Source of the DNA: Macropodus opercularis
Lineage: Eukaryota > Chordata > Actinopteri > Anabantiformes > Osphronemidae
Length of the DNA stretch: 64,000 nucleotides
Reading direction: 5' to 3'
NCBI GenBank assembly: GCA_030770545.1
Contig: CM061106.1
Location: forward strand, 13,524,501-13,588,500
In this document: one piece after another, positions 44,741 through 56,940 of the stretch
Numbering within the stretch: the stretch's first letter is position 1
How the letters are laid out: each line of letters starts with the position of its first letter
The notes under the pieces: generated by a model
Database searches by the model: none
What the model was told of the DNA's origin: nothing
What the model saw: only the letters and a program-made list of their open reading frames with translations
Position numbers and translations under genes: made by a program

Positions 44741-46239
44741 TAAGTGTGACCTCTTCATTTAAAATCTGCTTTCATTTCCTTGATTTTCTGATCTGACTGT
44801 GTTTATATATTTATACTAGTTTAATCAGTTTGATTTTACTGAGCATCATTAATGGAAATTAGACAAATACACAACATGTTATGATTAGAATTAATAGATA
44901 GATAGAAACAGGAAGCGTCAGAGTCGTCTGACATCAATGATTTAATGACGTCTGCTGAACATGAACTTTCTCCTCAGATGTAAACTTCATGTGATGAATG
45001 TTTGGGCTGGTTCTCCCTCCACCTTGTAGATCTGGTCCCTGCACTGACTCCACTATTCACCTCTGACCTCACAGTGTCTCCATCTTTCTGTTTTAACCTT
45101 TTAACCATTTTATTCAGACGTTTGTGAAAAGGCCAAATGTAAATGTCTGTAGCTCCTGAATGGTAACAGCTACATTATTGAGCTTGGTGTCACTGGAAGC
45201 TCCTTCTAGTTTTCAAAGCCAGAATCTGTTAAAGTTGGACTGAAGCACATTTACATAAACCTGAATAAAATTATAACCTGGCCTATTATTTCATTATTTC
45301 TTTGAAGGGAGGCTCAGAACTAAGATTGTGGTTGAACATTTGAGCATTTACAACCTGAATTTATACCAAACTATGTGAAGAAACACAGTCAGGGTTAAGC
45401 CCCATCTGCCTTCACACATCAACAACTGTTAAAGTGCTATTTTACGATTCTGATCTATCATAATATGGTTTATTACACAGTAACGTGTTCTGCTCTTTCT
45501 GACTTGATCACACCTGTTAACTGAGCAGTGGATGCTGATGGTTCTCTGGTAGTTATTGCATCCTGGCGTCCATGTGACTTGTTCTCATCTAAAGCCTGAC
45601 AACAAGGAAACAGCTCGTCTGGCTCCGTCCACACAAAACCAAAGCCAGCTCCCAGCTTCTCTACAGCTCAGTAATAAACATGGTAACAAGCTACTGGTGG
45701 CAGCTTCACACTTCAGAGGTTGAGGCTCATGGTTGGTTAGTTTCCTTCTCACTTTGACTAATTCTGTTCATGTTAGAGTGATTTAGAAGGTGTTTTATAA
45801 TCGATGCTTATTAAGCCCAAACAAGGCTTCACAGACAAAACGTAGAGGTTTAATATTTTACATTTTACTGACAGCAGATCGGAGCAATTCAGAGCAGACT
45901 GACTCAGTCCTCATTTACTTTTAGCTACTTCCGTGACTACAATACAAGCGACGTTCAAAAGGTTGTTTCTTTGTGAAACTAGAGATTGTTGGCATCGATT
46001 TGTTTAGTCCACGTAAAGACGAAGAAACGCTGACAAGGCAGTGAGCAGGACTAACAGGCTGCCTCCCTCCTTCAAACATCTGCCGCAACGACGAGCAACC
46101 AGCGCGGTCACCAGTTAACGTGGTCACTAGTTAATGCGTAACACCAGGCACCACGAGAGTCTCTCTCACGAAAAGACTGTTTAGAACCAGCAGCTGCTCC
46201 CACGATGCCCCGAGTCAATACACTACGTTGTAGAAAACA

Positions 46240-46420
46240 AAGAATTAACATGAACTTACTCCAAGATGCTGCGCAGCGGGTCCGATTTTATCTCCTTCTG
46301 AACGAATCAATGTACAAAGTCAGAAAACTCCTTCCAACCAGTCGTTCACGTTGAATAATAAACTCAATTCAACACTTTCGCCGTCTCGCTGCCTATTGTT
46401 TCCCGTCTTGGCGGTAGGTC
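46240..46420 (-). promoter_or_regulatory. Probable first exon and promoter region of gene A
   Basis: The GTAAGT donor at 46259-46254 follows a CpG-richer segment (CTGCGCAGCATC). With the acceptor at 44352 it would give a 5' UTR intron. No TATA box is obvious. The transcription start is inferred, not seen. Confidence 0.4.
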
Positions 46421-46425
46421 CTTAA

Positions 46426-48450
46426 CACTAGAAGTCCCAGAGATGAGCCATTTGGCTTTTCTACCTATAAAACCCGCCGGCGAGCCGATCGGCTCGAAGG
46501 CTTTGGGCTAATATCCTTAATCAGCTGTGAACGATTGCTTTTGTTATGTAAAAGACGTGGGGCCATGCTGAGCCACCTCAAGGAAACTTGTGTTTCACTT
46601 TGCATCTTAGGGAGAAATCACCACATGCTTTTTTCCTTTGTTGCAAAGATTTATTGATAAAAATAGTACAAAATGAATTAAAGAAACCAACCATTTGTAC
46701 ACATATTTGTGAGTACATTCCAGCAATCACGCACAATCCTGGCACTGCCATTGTATCTCCCGTCTGCATTTACCACATGTGTATCTGTAGCAGTGAACAT
46801 ATCGCACAGTGGCATGACTGTTCTTGCAGTGGTGTTTGACCTGACACATGGCTCTTTTTCCAGGGCTTGGTGTGGAGGGTTTTGTCCAAGCAATTGTTCT
46901 TTTCTTGCCTTCTTCGCACACATATGAGAGTTAGCCAACTCTCTTGCAAGCTCCACCAGGAAGTCCACCCGTCTTTCTGGTGCCTGCTTGATACAGCACA
47001 TGTGCATTCAGTGCTGCCATGTCAATCATGTTATAGGACACGGCAACTGTCCAGCGCCGTGTCCCTGTGCGGACAGTGTACTCCCGCACCATCTGGTCCA
47101 TCACATCCACGCCGCACTTTGTGGTGTTGTAAAGGGTGACAGTGTTTGGCTTCCTTTTGGTGGTAATATCAGTCTGAATCACGCTGTGCATGCTGCTAAG
47201 AATGTAGACGGTCTTCTATATACTGCAGGAAAACAGCAGCGAGTCTTTGACGGGAAAAGCCGTTCATCAACGGTGATATGTAGACCAGGGTTGTAGGACG
47301 TGATGCAATTGGTGACGAATGATTTATGTCACTCCACTCTGCTTTTTTGGTGTTTTCCACTTACTGGTTTCAAATGAAATAGGAAATAATATGAAATGAA
47401 ACCTAGCCTGAAGACAGATCAGACTCTGAGTCTGAATCCGGCTGAAGTTCTATGTCTTCTCCATCTGAGTCGCAAGGGTTTACTTCACTCAGGTTCATTT
47501 CCAAGGCCTGCTGTGTGGAGAGTCTTCTCTGCATTTTCTTTTCTTGGAGAGGAGGTTCGTACACCACAGAATTCTTGAGGGCACTGAAGTAGTAGGCTAT
47601 GTGCAGTGAGATTTTATCCACCTCAGTACAAAAGGAATTACCTCTCATCTGAGAGCAAGCAGCGTGCAATTAGATGTGTTAATTCATACCTTTTTATACC
47701 TGGGCAAGACCCTATATTCCAATGTGAGAATGAATTGAATTCATGAATGAAGAATTGAATGGTAAATCAAGTCTGTGAAGATTCTCATTCATCCAGGAGA
47801 CTCAAGTTCTCTGCTTTTAGCAGCTCTCCCTCCCCCACACATACAAACAAGCCACCAGCAACCATTACCAAGGTACAACGTGATGAAACCTTGGTAATCA
47901 CCCGCAAGATGACAATTGCAATAAATGCCATTAGTTCAGGGAGGACCATGAACATCTTCCTGTGCATGTTTTTATAGTCTATTCTTGAATGCTATGAAGC
48001 ATGTCAGTGAACATGATGATGATGAAACACAGGAAGCTCTGAAGGCGACTCGAGATACTTTTCCTGGCCTTAGCCGTTGGCTCTCCATCTGCAGCCTACG
48101 CTTTGATTGGGGTGAAAGGGAGACGCGTCCCCACCTGTTCTTCACGCCACACTGTGCCATCTTTCACTGTCTCTGTCAGGTCAGTCCACAAACAGGCTCT
48201 TTTTTGGTTGAGGAGCAGCAAAGCGGGGGAAATCTGGTCAAACAGGTTCTCTGCTTTTAGCAGCCATCCCTCCCCCACGCATACAAACAAGCCACCAGCA
48301 ACCATTCACACACACCCCCCCAAACCCCCTGCAGATTGCTCAGGTAATGACCTTATTTACACATGAATTGATGCTAATGATAGCCAAAAGACTAGCCAGT
48401 TAGCATCCACTTGGCCAAAGGAGGGTTAGAAATCTCTGGGACTTCTAGTG
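46426..48450 (-). mobile_element. piggyBac element, copy 2 (2025 bp, internally deleted)
   Basis: TTAA flanks at 46422-46425 and 48451-48454; the same 19-bp inverted repeats as copy 1. Very close in sequence to copy 1 but missing about 275 bp matching 14475-14750 there, which removes the TTDN catalytic block. The remaining transposase pieces are frameshifted. It lies next to the inferred first exon of zinc-finger gene A. Confidence 0.95.
46727..47669 (-). pseudogene. piggyBac transposase remnant, copy 2
   Basis: The acidic N-terminal block (47669-47403), VDVMDQMVREYTVRTG and the C-terminal cysteine finger remain, but the middle of the catalytic core is deleted at about 47215. Cannot encode an active enzyme. 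Confidence 0.85.
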
Positions 48451-48454
48451 TTAA

Positions 48455-49201
48455 GAGGTTGAAGCAGAAGCTCCAGGGACACTTCAGACACTTTTGCTTT
48501 ATATCCAAATAACTTCAAATAAATAGGTGATGTGTGTATGTAGACGGTAAATTAACAGTAGAAACATTTTTATCACACTGGAAGCAGAAAATGAAAAGCA
48601 ACTGTACAGTTTGCTGAAACAAAAACAATGCAGGGCTTTAAAATACCCGTCTCTGAAGACAAAGCCTAAGCAGGACGGTTCTACCACAGAGTCAACACTC
48701 AACAACAGGGTGACGAGCTTTGGTCGATCACATTCTCCTGGTAACAGCAGCATCTAAAGGTTGTTAGTCCTCATGATCAGTGGTTCAGGTCCTAAAGCTT
48801 TAATGAGCCTTTTGTCACGTCACTATGTAAATAAACTACGTTGAACTGAACCATCTAAAGACTCACCTCACCTACACACATCACAGGACAACTCAGCTGT
48901 GTTTCCATGGTAACCATCAGTGACCTCTGACCTTTATGTTAAAGCAAAGCAGGTTTGAGCCATTTGACAGAATATTTGTGTGTTGAACAGAGTTTATGTC
49001 AAATGAATCTGTTCACATCAGGATAATTCTGATGATTAGTGCGTCTATGCAAATATCTACAAATGTGTGTGATTTACGTCTCACTTCTAAAATGTCACTC
49101 GACACTGACCGACCCACTGCTGAGACACAAAGCAACACAGAGACATAGAGGTGAACAGACGCTGAACATTGTTCCATCCCAGCACTAAACACACTCTGAA
49201 C
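48455..49201. other. Unassigned stretch
   Basis: Between piggyBac copy 2 and the HSP30 relic. No gene recognised; a minus-strand open frame of 84 codons has no supporting features. Confidence 0.35.
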
Positions 49202-49592
49202 ACGCTGTGCTCTCATGGATTCAGCTCTGCCCTCAGTCCCTTCATGGACGTCTGCTGTCCTGGACGCAGTCTGTGGCCAGAGGTCAGACCTCTGCTCTAC
49301 CAGCAGCATCTACTGCACAGAAACCTCCAGACTTCAACACCAGATCCTGGAGGAGACGGAGCCTTTCCACAGCAGTGTGGCCCTGCAGCCAGTCTCCTAC
49401 CAGCTGGAGGAAGAGGGACAGACAGAGCAGCTGTCTGTCAGGCAGGTGGGCAGGAAGCTGACAGAGAAGAAGCAGGAGGACGGGAAAGACTCCTACTCTG
49501 TCAGACTGCAGGAGTTCAGACAGAACCCTGAAGCCGTCAGCTGCTCCATGGATCCAGACGGGAAGCTCCACATCCAGGCAGTGGGGAAATAA
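49202..49592 (+). pseudogene. hsp30: HSP30-type small heat shock protein relic
   Basis: Matches fish HSP30-family small heat shock proteins, which are cytosolic chaperones. The start reads ACG CTG TGC TCT CAT GGA TTC, so the expected initiator ATG is ACG. The N-terminal part (LCSHGFSSALSPFMD, RSLWPEVRPLL) and the later part (ILEETEPFHSSVALQPVSYQ, QLSVRQVGRKLTEKKQEDGK, RLQEFRQ, DGKLHIQA) are in different frames. Core alpha-crystallin stretches are missing between them, and a stop follows. Single exon as in the family. Not functional. Confidence 0.85.
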
Positions 49593-50738
49593 ATGTCTAT
49601 GTAAACAGAAACACTACTATGCTGTGAAATAATCTGTTCACAGCAGATTTTTTATGATTATCATTAATATCTACAAATGTGTCTAATTCAGATGTCACTT
49701 TTAAAATGTCACATGAAATATATTCATAAATGTGATGTGAACTAGTAAGTTGAATCTTTTGTGTAACAGCTTCAACCAGTGGAAGGTTGTGGTGATGGCA
49801 GGAAAGTCAGAATTGTTTTACCAACATTTCTATGCTGACAGTTTGTTTGTTACCCTGACATCAGCACCTGTATAGACCAGAACATTACAAATACCAATGA
49901 GTCTCCCTGGTTAACGGCAGCTTCCTGCTGAAAGTAACAGTTGTTGTGGTTGCTGTAATAAGTTTTGGAGATAAGTTTACTTTTATCACACAGGAGGTAT
50001 TAATTTCAGGTCTAGATTCATCATGTGAGTCTGCCTTAGTCAAACACGATTGGATACTTTTATGTCAACGAGGAGAAGCTACAAGCTCTTTGAAGAAACC
50101 CTGAAAAAATACAATTAAAGCAAGGAAACTGTTACCTTAACTGCAGAGTTTTAACTTTATTTAGCAAACGCAAAAGCTAACAGCAAATAATAAAAATGGT
50201 TAAAATATCAAGATTCCAATGTACTGAATATGTAGGTGTCTATTCTTGTCCTATGGTGCTATTCTACTCAGCCCCTTTGGCTTTTGAAGGTTAAGGTTGG
50301 TTGCAGAGTGGACACGACTCAGGTGTGAAGATTGTTGGCTGAAACTGAGGCCCAGCTGATCAGTCTTTTGACCTTTACTTCATGAGTTTAACACTTTTGA
50401 ACAATGTTTCAACCTGGTTACAGATCATTTGATTTCAACCTTCAAAATCAAATAATTTTGATTAACAAACATCATTTTTATAAGTAATTATTCTGAGTAA
50501 TGAAATTCATCACATATTTATACATCATAACTAACTAACACAAGTGATGTTATGCAATTTGTGAAAAATCCTATAGCTGAGTACAAGATACAGATTAACA
50601 TTTTAAAACTTCAAACTTCATCTCAGGTTTCCACTCTTCTCCCTTCTCTCTATTTTTAGTTTCGGATGTTTTCAATTCGGGCGACAGGCAGCCAACCTCC
50701 ATCACAAAATCTTCTTCCTCTAGCTGCTGCTGTTGGGG
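49593..50738. other. Unassigned stretch
   Basis: AT-rich, nothing recognised. Confidence 0.35.
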
Positions 50739-51083
50739 TCACACTGCCCTCTCCATGGCAACCACTCTATCAGGGGATATGTGCTTGCGGTGAACATGTT
50801 TTCTCTGTAAAGGCTTCTTATAACGCATATTCTCTCTTTGGTCACTCCATCTGCTTCTTTTAGGCCAGACAGGCTCTTGCTGTTTCACACTTGACTTCTG
50901 ATGCTCAAAGCCATTTCCTCTCTCTACCTTCTTGCTCTGAGGCTCATAAGGCTTAAAATGCTTCAATGGCTTCTCACAGGGTGCTTCCTCATCTGCTTGT
51001 TGTAATTCATCTATACCATCGACGTCCGTTTTTCTGGGTCCTTCAACAGTAGTATTACCACGATATATGGAGAATGTCTGCAT
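50739..51083 (-). CDS. Hypothetical 114-residue frame, doubtful
   Basis: An ATG-initiated minus-strand frame rich in K, R, E and Q, with no recognised domain or membrane segment. It sits about 370 bp downstream of zinc-finger gene B on the same strand. Composition is protein-like, but there is no splice or promoter evidence; it could be an exon, a relic or chance. Confidence 0.25.
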   Translation of the reverse strand: MQTFSIYRGNTTVEGPRKTDVDGIDELQQADEEAPCEKPLKHFKPYEPQSKKVERGNGFEHQKSSVKQQEPVWPKRSRWSDQRENMRYKKPLQRKHVHRKHISPDRVVAMERAV

Positions 51084-51109
51084 TACAAATCTAAATATGT
51101 TTTATACAT

Positions 51110-51290
51110 CAACCTGTATTATAGCGAGGGAGCAATAGAAGAACTGTGATATAACAGAATATTACTGTACTTCTGTTGAACCACAAGTCACATCTGATTA
51201 TTTGCATCATTAAGCCACTTTCAGGTAATTCCTGTTTTACACAAACAATTGTGTCTACGAGAAAACAGGCTCCCGAAGGTAGTCCTAAAA
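51110..51290. repeat. Block shared with 39845-40020
   Basis: Homologous to the block downstream of zinc-finger gene A; see that entry. Here it begins only about 160 bp past the gene B stop. Confidence 0.75.
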
Positions 51291-51449
51291 GTCAGATGAC
51301 ATACTAGAGTGGAGAAAAAAAAAACAATCATTATGCAACATAGATTTCTATTATATGGGACTTTATAACAAAACACAGAAAATAAAATCTGGCGAAAACA
51401 TTTCATTTAAGGCAAAGCATCTTACTTTCTTCACAACTAAGGTTCATCT

Positions 51450-54400
51450 CTAGTGTGAAACTGTTGATGCTGTGCTCCTGAATATAGTGTTAGCAGATGA
51501 CTTTCCACTGTTTGAAAGTTCCTGTGCAATGTGAATACGCTGGTGCCATCTTAGGCTGGAGGTATAAGAAAAGGTTTTTCCACACTGTTCACACCAGTAA
51601 GGTTTCTCTCCAGTGTGAACCCGTTGATGTGCCAGTAAGCTATTGCGGGCAGAGAACACTTTTCCACACTGTTCACACCAGTAAGGTTTCTCTCCAGTGT
51701 GAACCCGTTGATGTGCCAGTAAGCTACTGTGGGTAGAGCAGACTTTTCCGCACTGTTCACACCAGTAAGGTTTCTCTCCAGTGTGAACCCGTTGATGTGC
51801 CAGTAAGCTACTGCGGGCAGAGAACACTTTTCCACACTGTTCACACCAGTAAGGTTTCTCTCCAGTATGAACCCGTTGATGTGCCAGTAAACTACTGTGG
51901 GTAGAGAAGACTTTTCCGCACTGTTCACACCAGTAAGGTTTCTCTCCAGTGTGAACCCGTTGATGTGCCAGTAAGCTACTGCGTCTAGAGAACGCTTTTC
52001 CACACTGTTCACACCAGTAAGGTTTCTCTCCAGTGTGAACCCGTTGATGTGCCAGTAAGCTATTGCGGGCAGAGAACACTTTTCCACACTGTTCACACCA
52101 GTAAGGTTTCTCTCCAGTGTGAACCCATTGATGTGCCAGTAAGCTACTGCGTCTAGTGAACGCTTTTCCACAATGTTCACATGAGTGAGGTTTCTCTCCA
52201 GTGTGAACACGACAGTGGACTTTCAAATTCTGTGACGTGTGGAAAGCTGCTCCACATTCGTTGCAGGTGTACGGTTTTTCTCCTGTATGTATCCGTTGAT
52301 GGGTCTTTAGGCCATCTCTCCTAGTGAAAGTTTTTCCACACTGGTCACAGCTGTATGGTTTATCTCCAGAGTGAACCATCTGATGCTTCTTTAGCTTTGA
52401 TGGTCTGGTGAAGGTTTGGTCACATTGCTGACAGTGATGCAGCCTTGAAGTCCGTCTTCCTCTGGGTTTCTACATTGACAGACAGAAGAGGAGAAAATTA
52501 AATCTCATGATGGCACAAATAGCTACAATAGAAAAAAAACAGCAAGGTCCCCAGAACTTCTGCTGTGCTTCAGTATACTAGGATACTGCCGGAGAGGTCA
52601 GAGGAACAAACATCAATGGTAATAGTACATTTCAATGCAGGCTGAGATATTAGGGAAAATATGAAATGAGGTTTCAGCATTTTAGGCCTTATAAGCCACA
52701 AAGTTGTAGAAGTAACGAGCAGCTGCTACACTGTTGCGAACTAGTTGTCAAGTATCAAGTCATTCTACTGCATACTTTTAGTAATCCACTAGAGGAATTG
52801 TAAAGCTACGCATTACAGTAGCTGTTCTTACATTACATTTATTATGTAAAGAGACAAAATTACTCATTTGTGTAGACCAGCTTTTTTCGTGTACAGTTCT
52901 CAACACAAAAAACAAACAATAATAGACCTGTCCCTCCAAGCTAGATTGTTTTACTTTGCATCAGTTGTAGTCATGCTTCAGTACTTTGGTTCATGTAAAG
53001 TTGTCTGCACACTTTCATTTATCATGTGACCAGAGAAAGGTACGTATACTTCAACATTCAACATCTAGTGCTGTTATACTTCGGTAATAACTTGCATCTT
53101 GTCAGTGTAAATCGCTTAGTACATATTGTATAATGTACTTTTAGTTTTCAGCTGAAAAATAACCAGTAGATCCACATCTTTGGTGGAAAATGAATCGAGT
53201 CCCACTTCATCCATAATCTGACCAAACGCCAAAGATTTTTTATTTACTCCACAAAATGAATGGAGGAAACTGAGACAGAGGACAATGGACAAATGTTCTA
53301 TCAAAAAGGATTCAAAATATTCATCTGTTCTGCAGCTTTGCCTTCAAGAGACAGTGTCAAGTCTCTGGGGCTTCAGAGAAAAATGCCTGTGTCTGCTCAG
53401 GAAGCTAAACTTTTGAGGTCTGTCCTGTTAATGTCAAAAACTTCCAGAGAAAGACAGTCAGACACTAAATTAACTCAACTACCGTGACTCCTCCTCCAAC
53501 CATTACAGGGTCGTTAAGTGTCTCCTTTGTGGGGGACATGTGAAGTGGTCTTCCTGGGCATAGTTGAACTATGAGGTCTCTACCAACTTCCCACAGACTG
53601 AAGAAGCCTCCTGGATAGATGGTGAAACGTTTCTATGAACTAGAAGAATCCAGTTGCCATGACTCAACCTTCAGACAACTTCACCTGGATGGATGAGAAT
53701 TTACACAGACACATTTTACTAGAAATTACACCAGAGACAAGCAAACACAAGTAATAACGGAGAAGAGCCAGTGGGACTTGAAACGGGTTCATTTTCAACA
53801 TAAACAGCTCAAGACTGGATGAAACATACATAAGGTTACGCAGGCTGCTCTACTGAGAGAGTACGAGGACACACTGGAGACTAAAAGCAAGATAATCTAA
53901 TTATGTCAAGACTACTGTTGTCAAACACAACATCTACTTTAATTTAAGAATTGTTACTCAGCAGGAATTAATGTAATTACAGTTGAAAATGACCAATTTC
54001 ACTCCATCAGACCATCATGTGTCTGCACACAGGTGACGTTGTTGTTGGGGGGGTTGGAGTTGAGTTTAATTACCACATTTAAGTAATCAAACAGTTTGAC
54101 ACTGGACTGTCTTCCACAACAAACACATCTAAAGTCACAGTGGAGGAATGTGTCCCTCACCTTAGAAGAGGCTTTCTGTGGTTTTACAAATAATGTGTGT
54201 GTGTAAAGCTGACATATCCAGCTTCACTGTAGATGCAATAGTCAACGCTGACAACTCATTGTCTTGTCTTAGTCATGTCCAAAGCTGGACCCTGTCATCT
54301 ATACAGAAACAATATGTACTTGTCCAGGTCTGACTCCTCACCTGCACCTGCAATGTACAAAGCCAAGAAGACCTTGAGAAAGACAGTGAGCAACATTAAA

Positions 54401-56581
54401 CACACTTAGTGACTGAAAATTGTTTCCAGTCATAAATGTTATTAATGCACAACAATCGCCTCATCATACAGGCTAATATTAAATCTTATTGTTCTAAGTA
54501 GGTTGTTGCTGTGGACAGTTGGAGGGTTTTCAAACTGAGCTGAGCAATAAATCTGAACGTCCTAAAAAAAAAATACAGTTAACAAACAAAGCTCATTTAA
54601 TGTTGTCACCACAGTCGATATCTCTGTGGAGAAGAAAGGACACAGAGGTTGTAGCGTCTGTTCTTCCATCCCAGATAAGAGGAAGCAATTTTGCCATAAA
54701 CCACAGAATTCAACTCACTCAGACGAGAGAGATATGTTAAAAATATAAAGAGAAATGTGACAAAAGGACTAAGACTACAGTTCGTTGTATACTGAACAAA
54801 ACATTCTTTGTACATAGACTAAACATGACAATGCACTTTAGATGCTCATTTTTACATTTGAACACAGGTGATTGGAAACTTTTGCATCTTGTCAGTAGCT
54901 TGTATAATGTGGAAAAGCCCATTTATTCAAAACCAATAAACTACTGGTGTGATTCTCTGGTTAAACATCACAGCTGCATCTACATGTTTGGCCAAAGGTA
55001 ATTTCCAAAGTGGTTTGCTCCACCTACAGATTTACTCATTTAAAGATCTCATCATGCTGTTACTTATTAATGTACTGTCTTGCAGGTGAGCTTTGAGAAC
55101 CAGGTAATTGTTTATTTCTGAACATCAGAGGAGTCAACTGGCCGATGATGGTAATTTGACTTAAAATACCTGATAGTTAATGATCCTTGAGACAATGAAT
55201 ATATGTGTTTAAATTAAAGCTTTGTTTTCAGTATATTATTCTTGTGGTGGATCCTTCACCAATGTCTGCAGAGAGAGCAGACTCAGAGTATGCAGCAAAA
55301 AGAGTAAGACCAGTACTAGGTAGCATCAGTCAGTCACACATGTACAGTATGATGAGCAGACATTAAAACTAGTGTAGGGTGACTGTGACCATGGTGACGA
55401 GTTTAATGGGATAGAAGTCATTGTCCTCTGTGACATCAAATGACTTTCTCTGTAAACGTGTTTTACTGCTGCACTATAATGTCAACGAGGATCAAATTAC
55501 ATTGTGATGGTATTAATGTAACAAACAGAAGCAGGTTAAGTATTATGTACGTTAGTTAGGCTCACATGGTAACATAGCATTAATCTGTTTGTGTAGATGT
55601 TCAGAGAACTAGAAGAATCAATACTGAGATCAGGTGAGAATTATCTGCTATGTAAAAGTAACATAATAATTAGATGTCTGTGCCAAAAAGTGTATAAATA
55701 CATGTAGTTTAAAAAAACAGGAGAACTGTAAATGGAAATTGTAGAGCTATAACCTAGAATAACTCCATATACACAAACTCCTCCAAGACCAGGGCCTCCC
55801 ACTACAAACTGTGTTTTCCTTTGAATTTATTCATCATTTCTATTGGGGTGAATATTTAATATTACATAAACAGCTAAACTGCTGAATAGCAGCATCAGAG
55901 ACATGTCAACAGGTGAACTAAGTCATTTGAAGGACCTGTGATAGAAATTAACTCCATTCATACCTGAGCTTCCTACAAACAGTGAAAGGGGAAGAAAAGC
56001 ACAACAATCCTGTGACTCAGCATTTTCCGCTGACCTGGATATTTAAATGAGCTTCCTCATGTTTTAACTGATACATTTATCTCTTTGTTGAAGCTCGTTC
56101 TTCTTTTCTGTCCTGTTCAAGCTGCATCAACCAGATTTCGCTGCTACATCGTTGGACGTCTGTTCTAATGTTTCCTCTGGGATCATCACTGTTTAGTCAA
56201 AGCTTTTCCAGCCACACTCGTTTGCTGGGTTTTCACTAAAGCATCGGGGAAAAGCCGCCATGTTGGCTCCCACCACGTCTGCAGCCCGACAAAGACTAAA
56301 CTGCTTCCTAGGTTTGACACCAACCACTTTGTTCTGGTGACAGACGGAGCCTGAGGCTCATGTTCAGGCTTTTAGTGTCGCTATGAGCCGCTTTTAGCGG
56401 TGAACTGATCAGCACCGACCTGTTGGTCTGTGGCTCCATCGTGGTCGTTGTCCTGCTGCTCCTTCATTCTAGTGGATCGGTCCTGCTCGGTTAAACTCGG
56501 GTCCTGCTCCGTGTCGCTCTTCAACTGGTCTTGATTCACGTCCACGTCCTGTGTTTTCACTTCCACCATGTATCGATCCAT
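51450..56581 (-). CDS. C2H2 zinc-finger protein, gene B
   Basis: First coding exon 56581-56420: 54 residues ending ATDQQ, with donor CAG|GTCGGT in phase 0, matching gene A. The finger exon is 52469-51450, with a TGTAG acceptor and a start KPRGRRTSRLH like gene A. Total about 393 residues. Eleven C2H2 fingers with TGEKP linkers: the first is intact here (CQQC) but degenerate in A. Fingers 5-10 are near-identical modules differing mostly at DNA-contact positions (SARNSLLA, SRRSSLLA, STHSSLLA, SARSSLLA). One finger has KVC in place of KVF. A 30-residue tail (AQELSNSGK onward) closes the protein. The intron of about 3.8 kb begins with sequence homologous to gene A's intron, so the genes are tandem duplicates. 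No effector domain is visible. Confidence 0.88.
53485..53705 (+). repeat. Dispersed repeat, copy 3 of 3
   Basis: Contains ACCAACTTCCCACAGACTGA, GGTGAAACGTTTCT and CCAGTTGCCATGACTCAAC, shared with 34195-34425; it lies in the intron of gene B. Confidence 0.55.
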
Positions 56582-56940
56582 TTTGATTCTGGTCGCTAAA
56601 ATCCACCAGCTTTACGTCCTGACTGCTTCCAGAATGGCGACACAAACACAGCAGCTCTCGCGGACTCCCGCGACATCTCCGATACCAACTGGATTTGAAT
56701 CGAATCTCGCGATAACTAACAGACGTTATTTACCTCCTAATGGCATTGTTATAAAAATAATTTCACCCTAAAATGCACCAAATAAAGTTATATTTAACAA
56801 TAATGTTTGACGTTTACACACAGCTGAGAATTTATATCCGTCCTCGACCTGATAGGAGTTTGTTGTCTTCTTTGACGACAAAAAACTCCCTGCTATTTGC
56901 TATAAATGGCACAGATTTCTTTTACATTTTAACTTTATTC

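Noticed and set aside
51497..52210. Extra frames on both strands opposite or within the gene B fingers
   Set aside because: They repeat with the 84-bp finger period and do not form C2H2 motifs.
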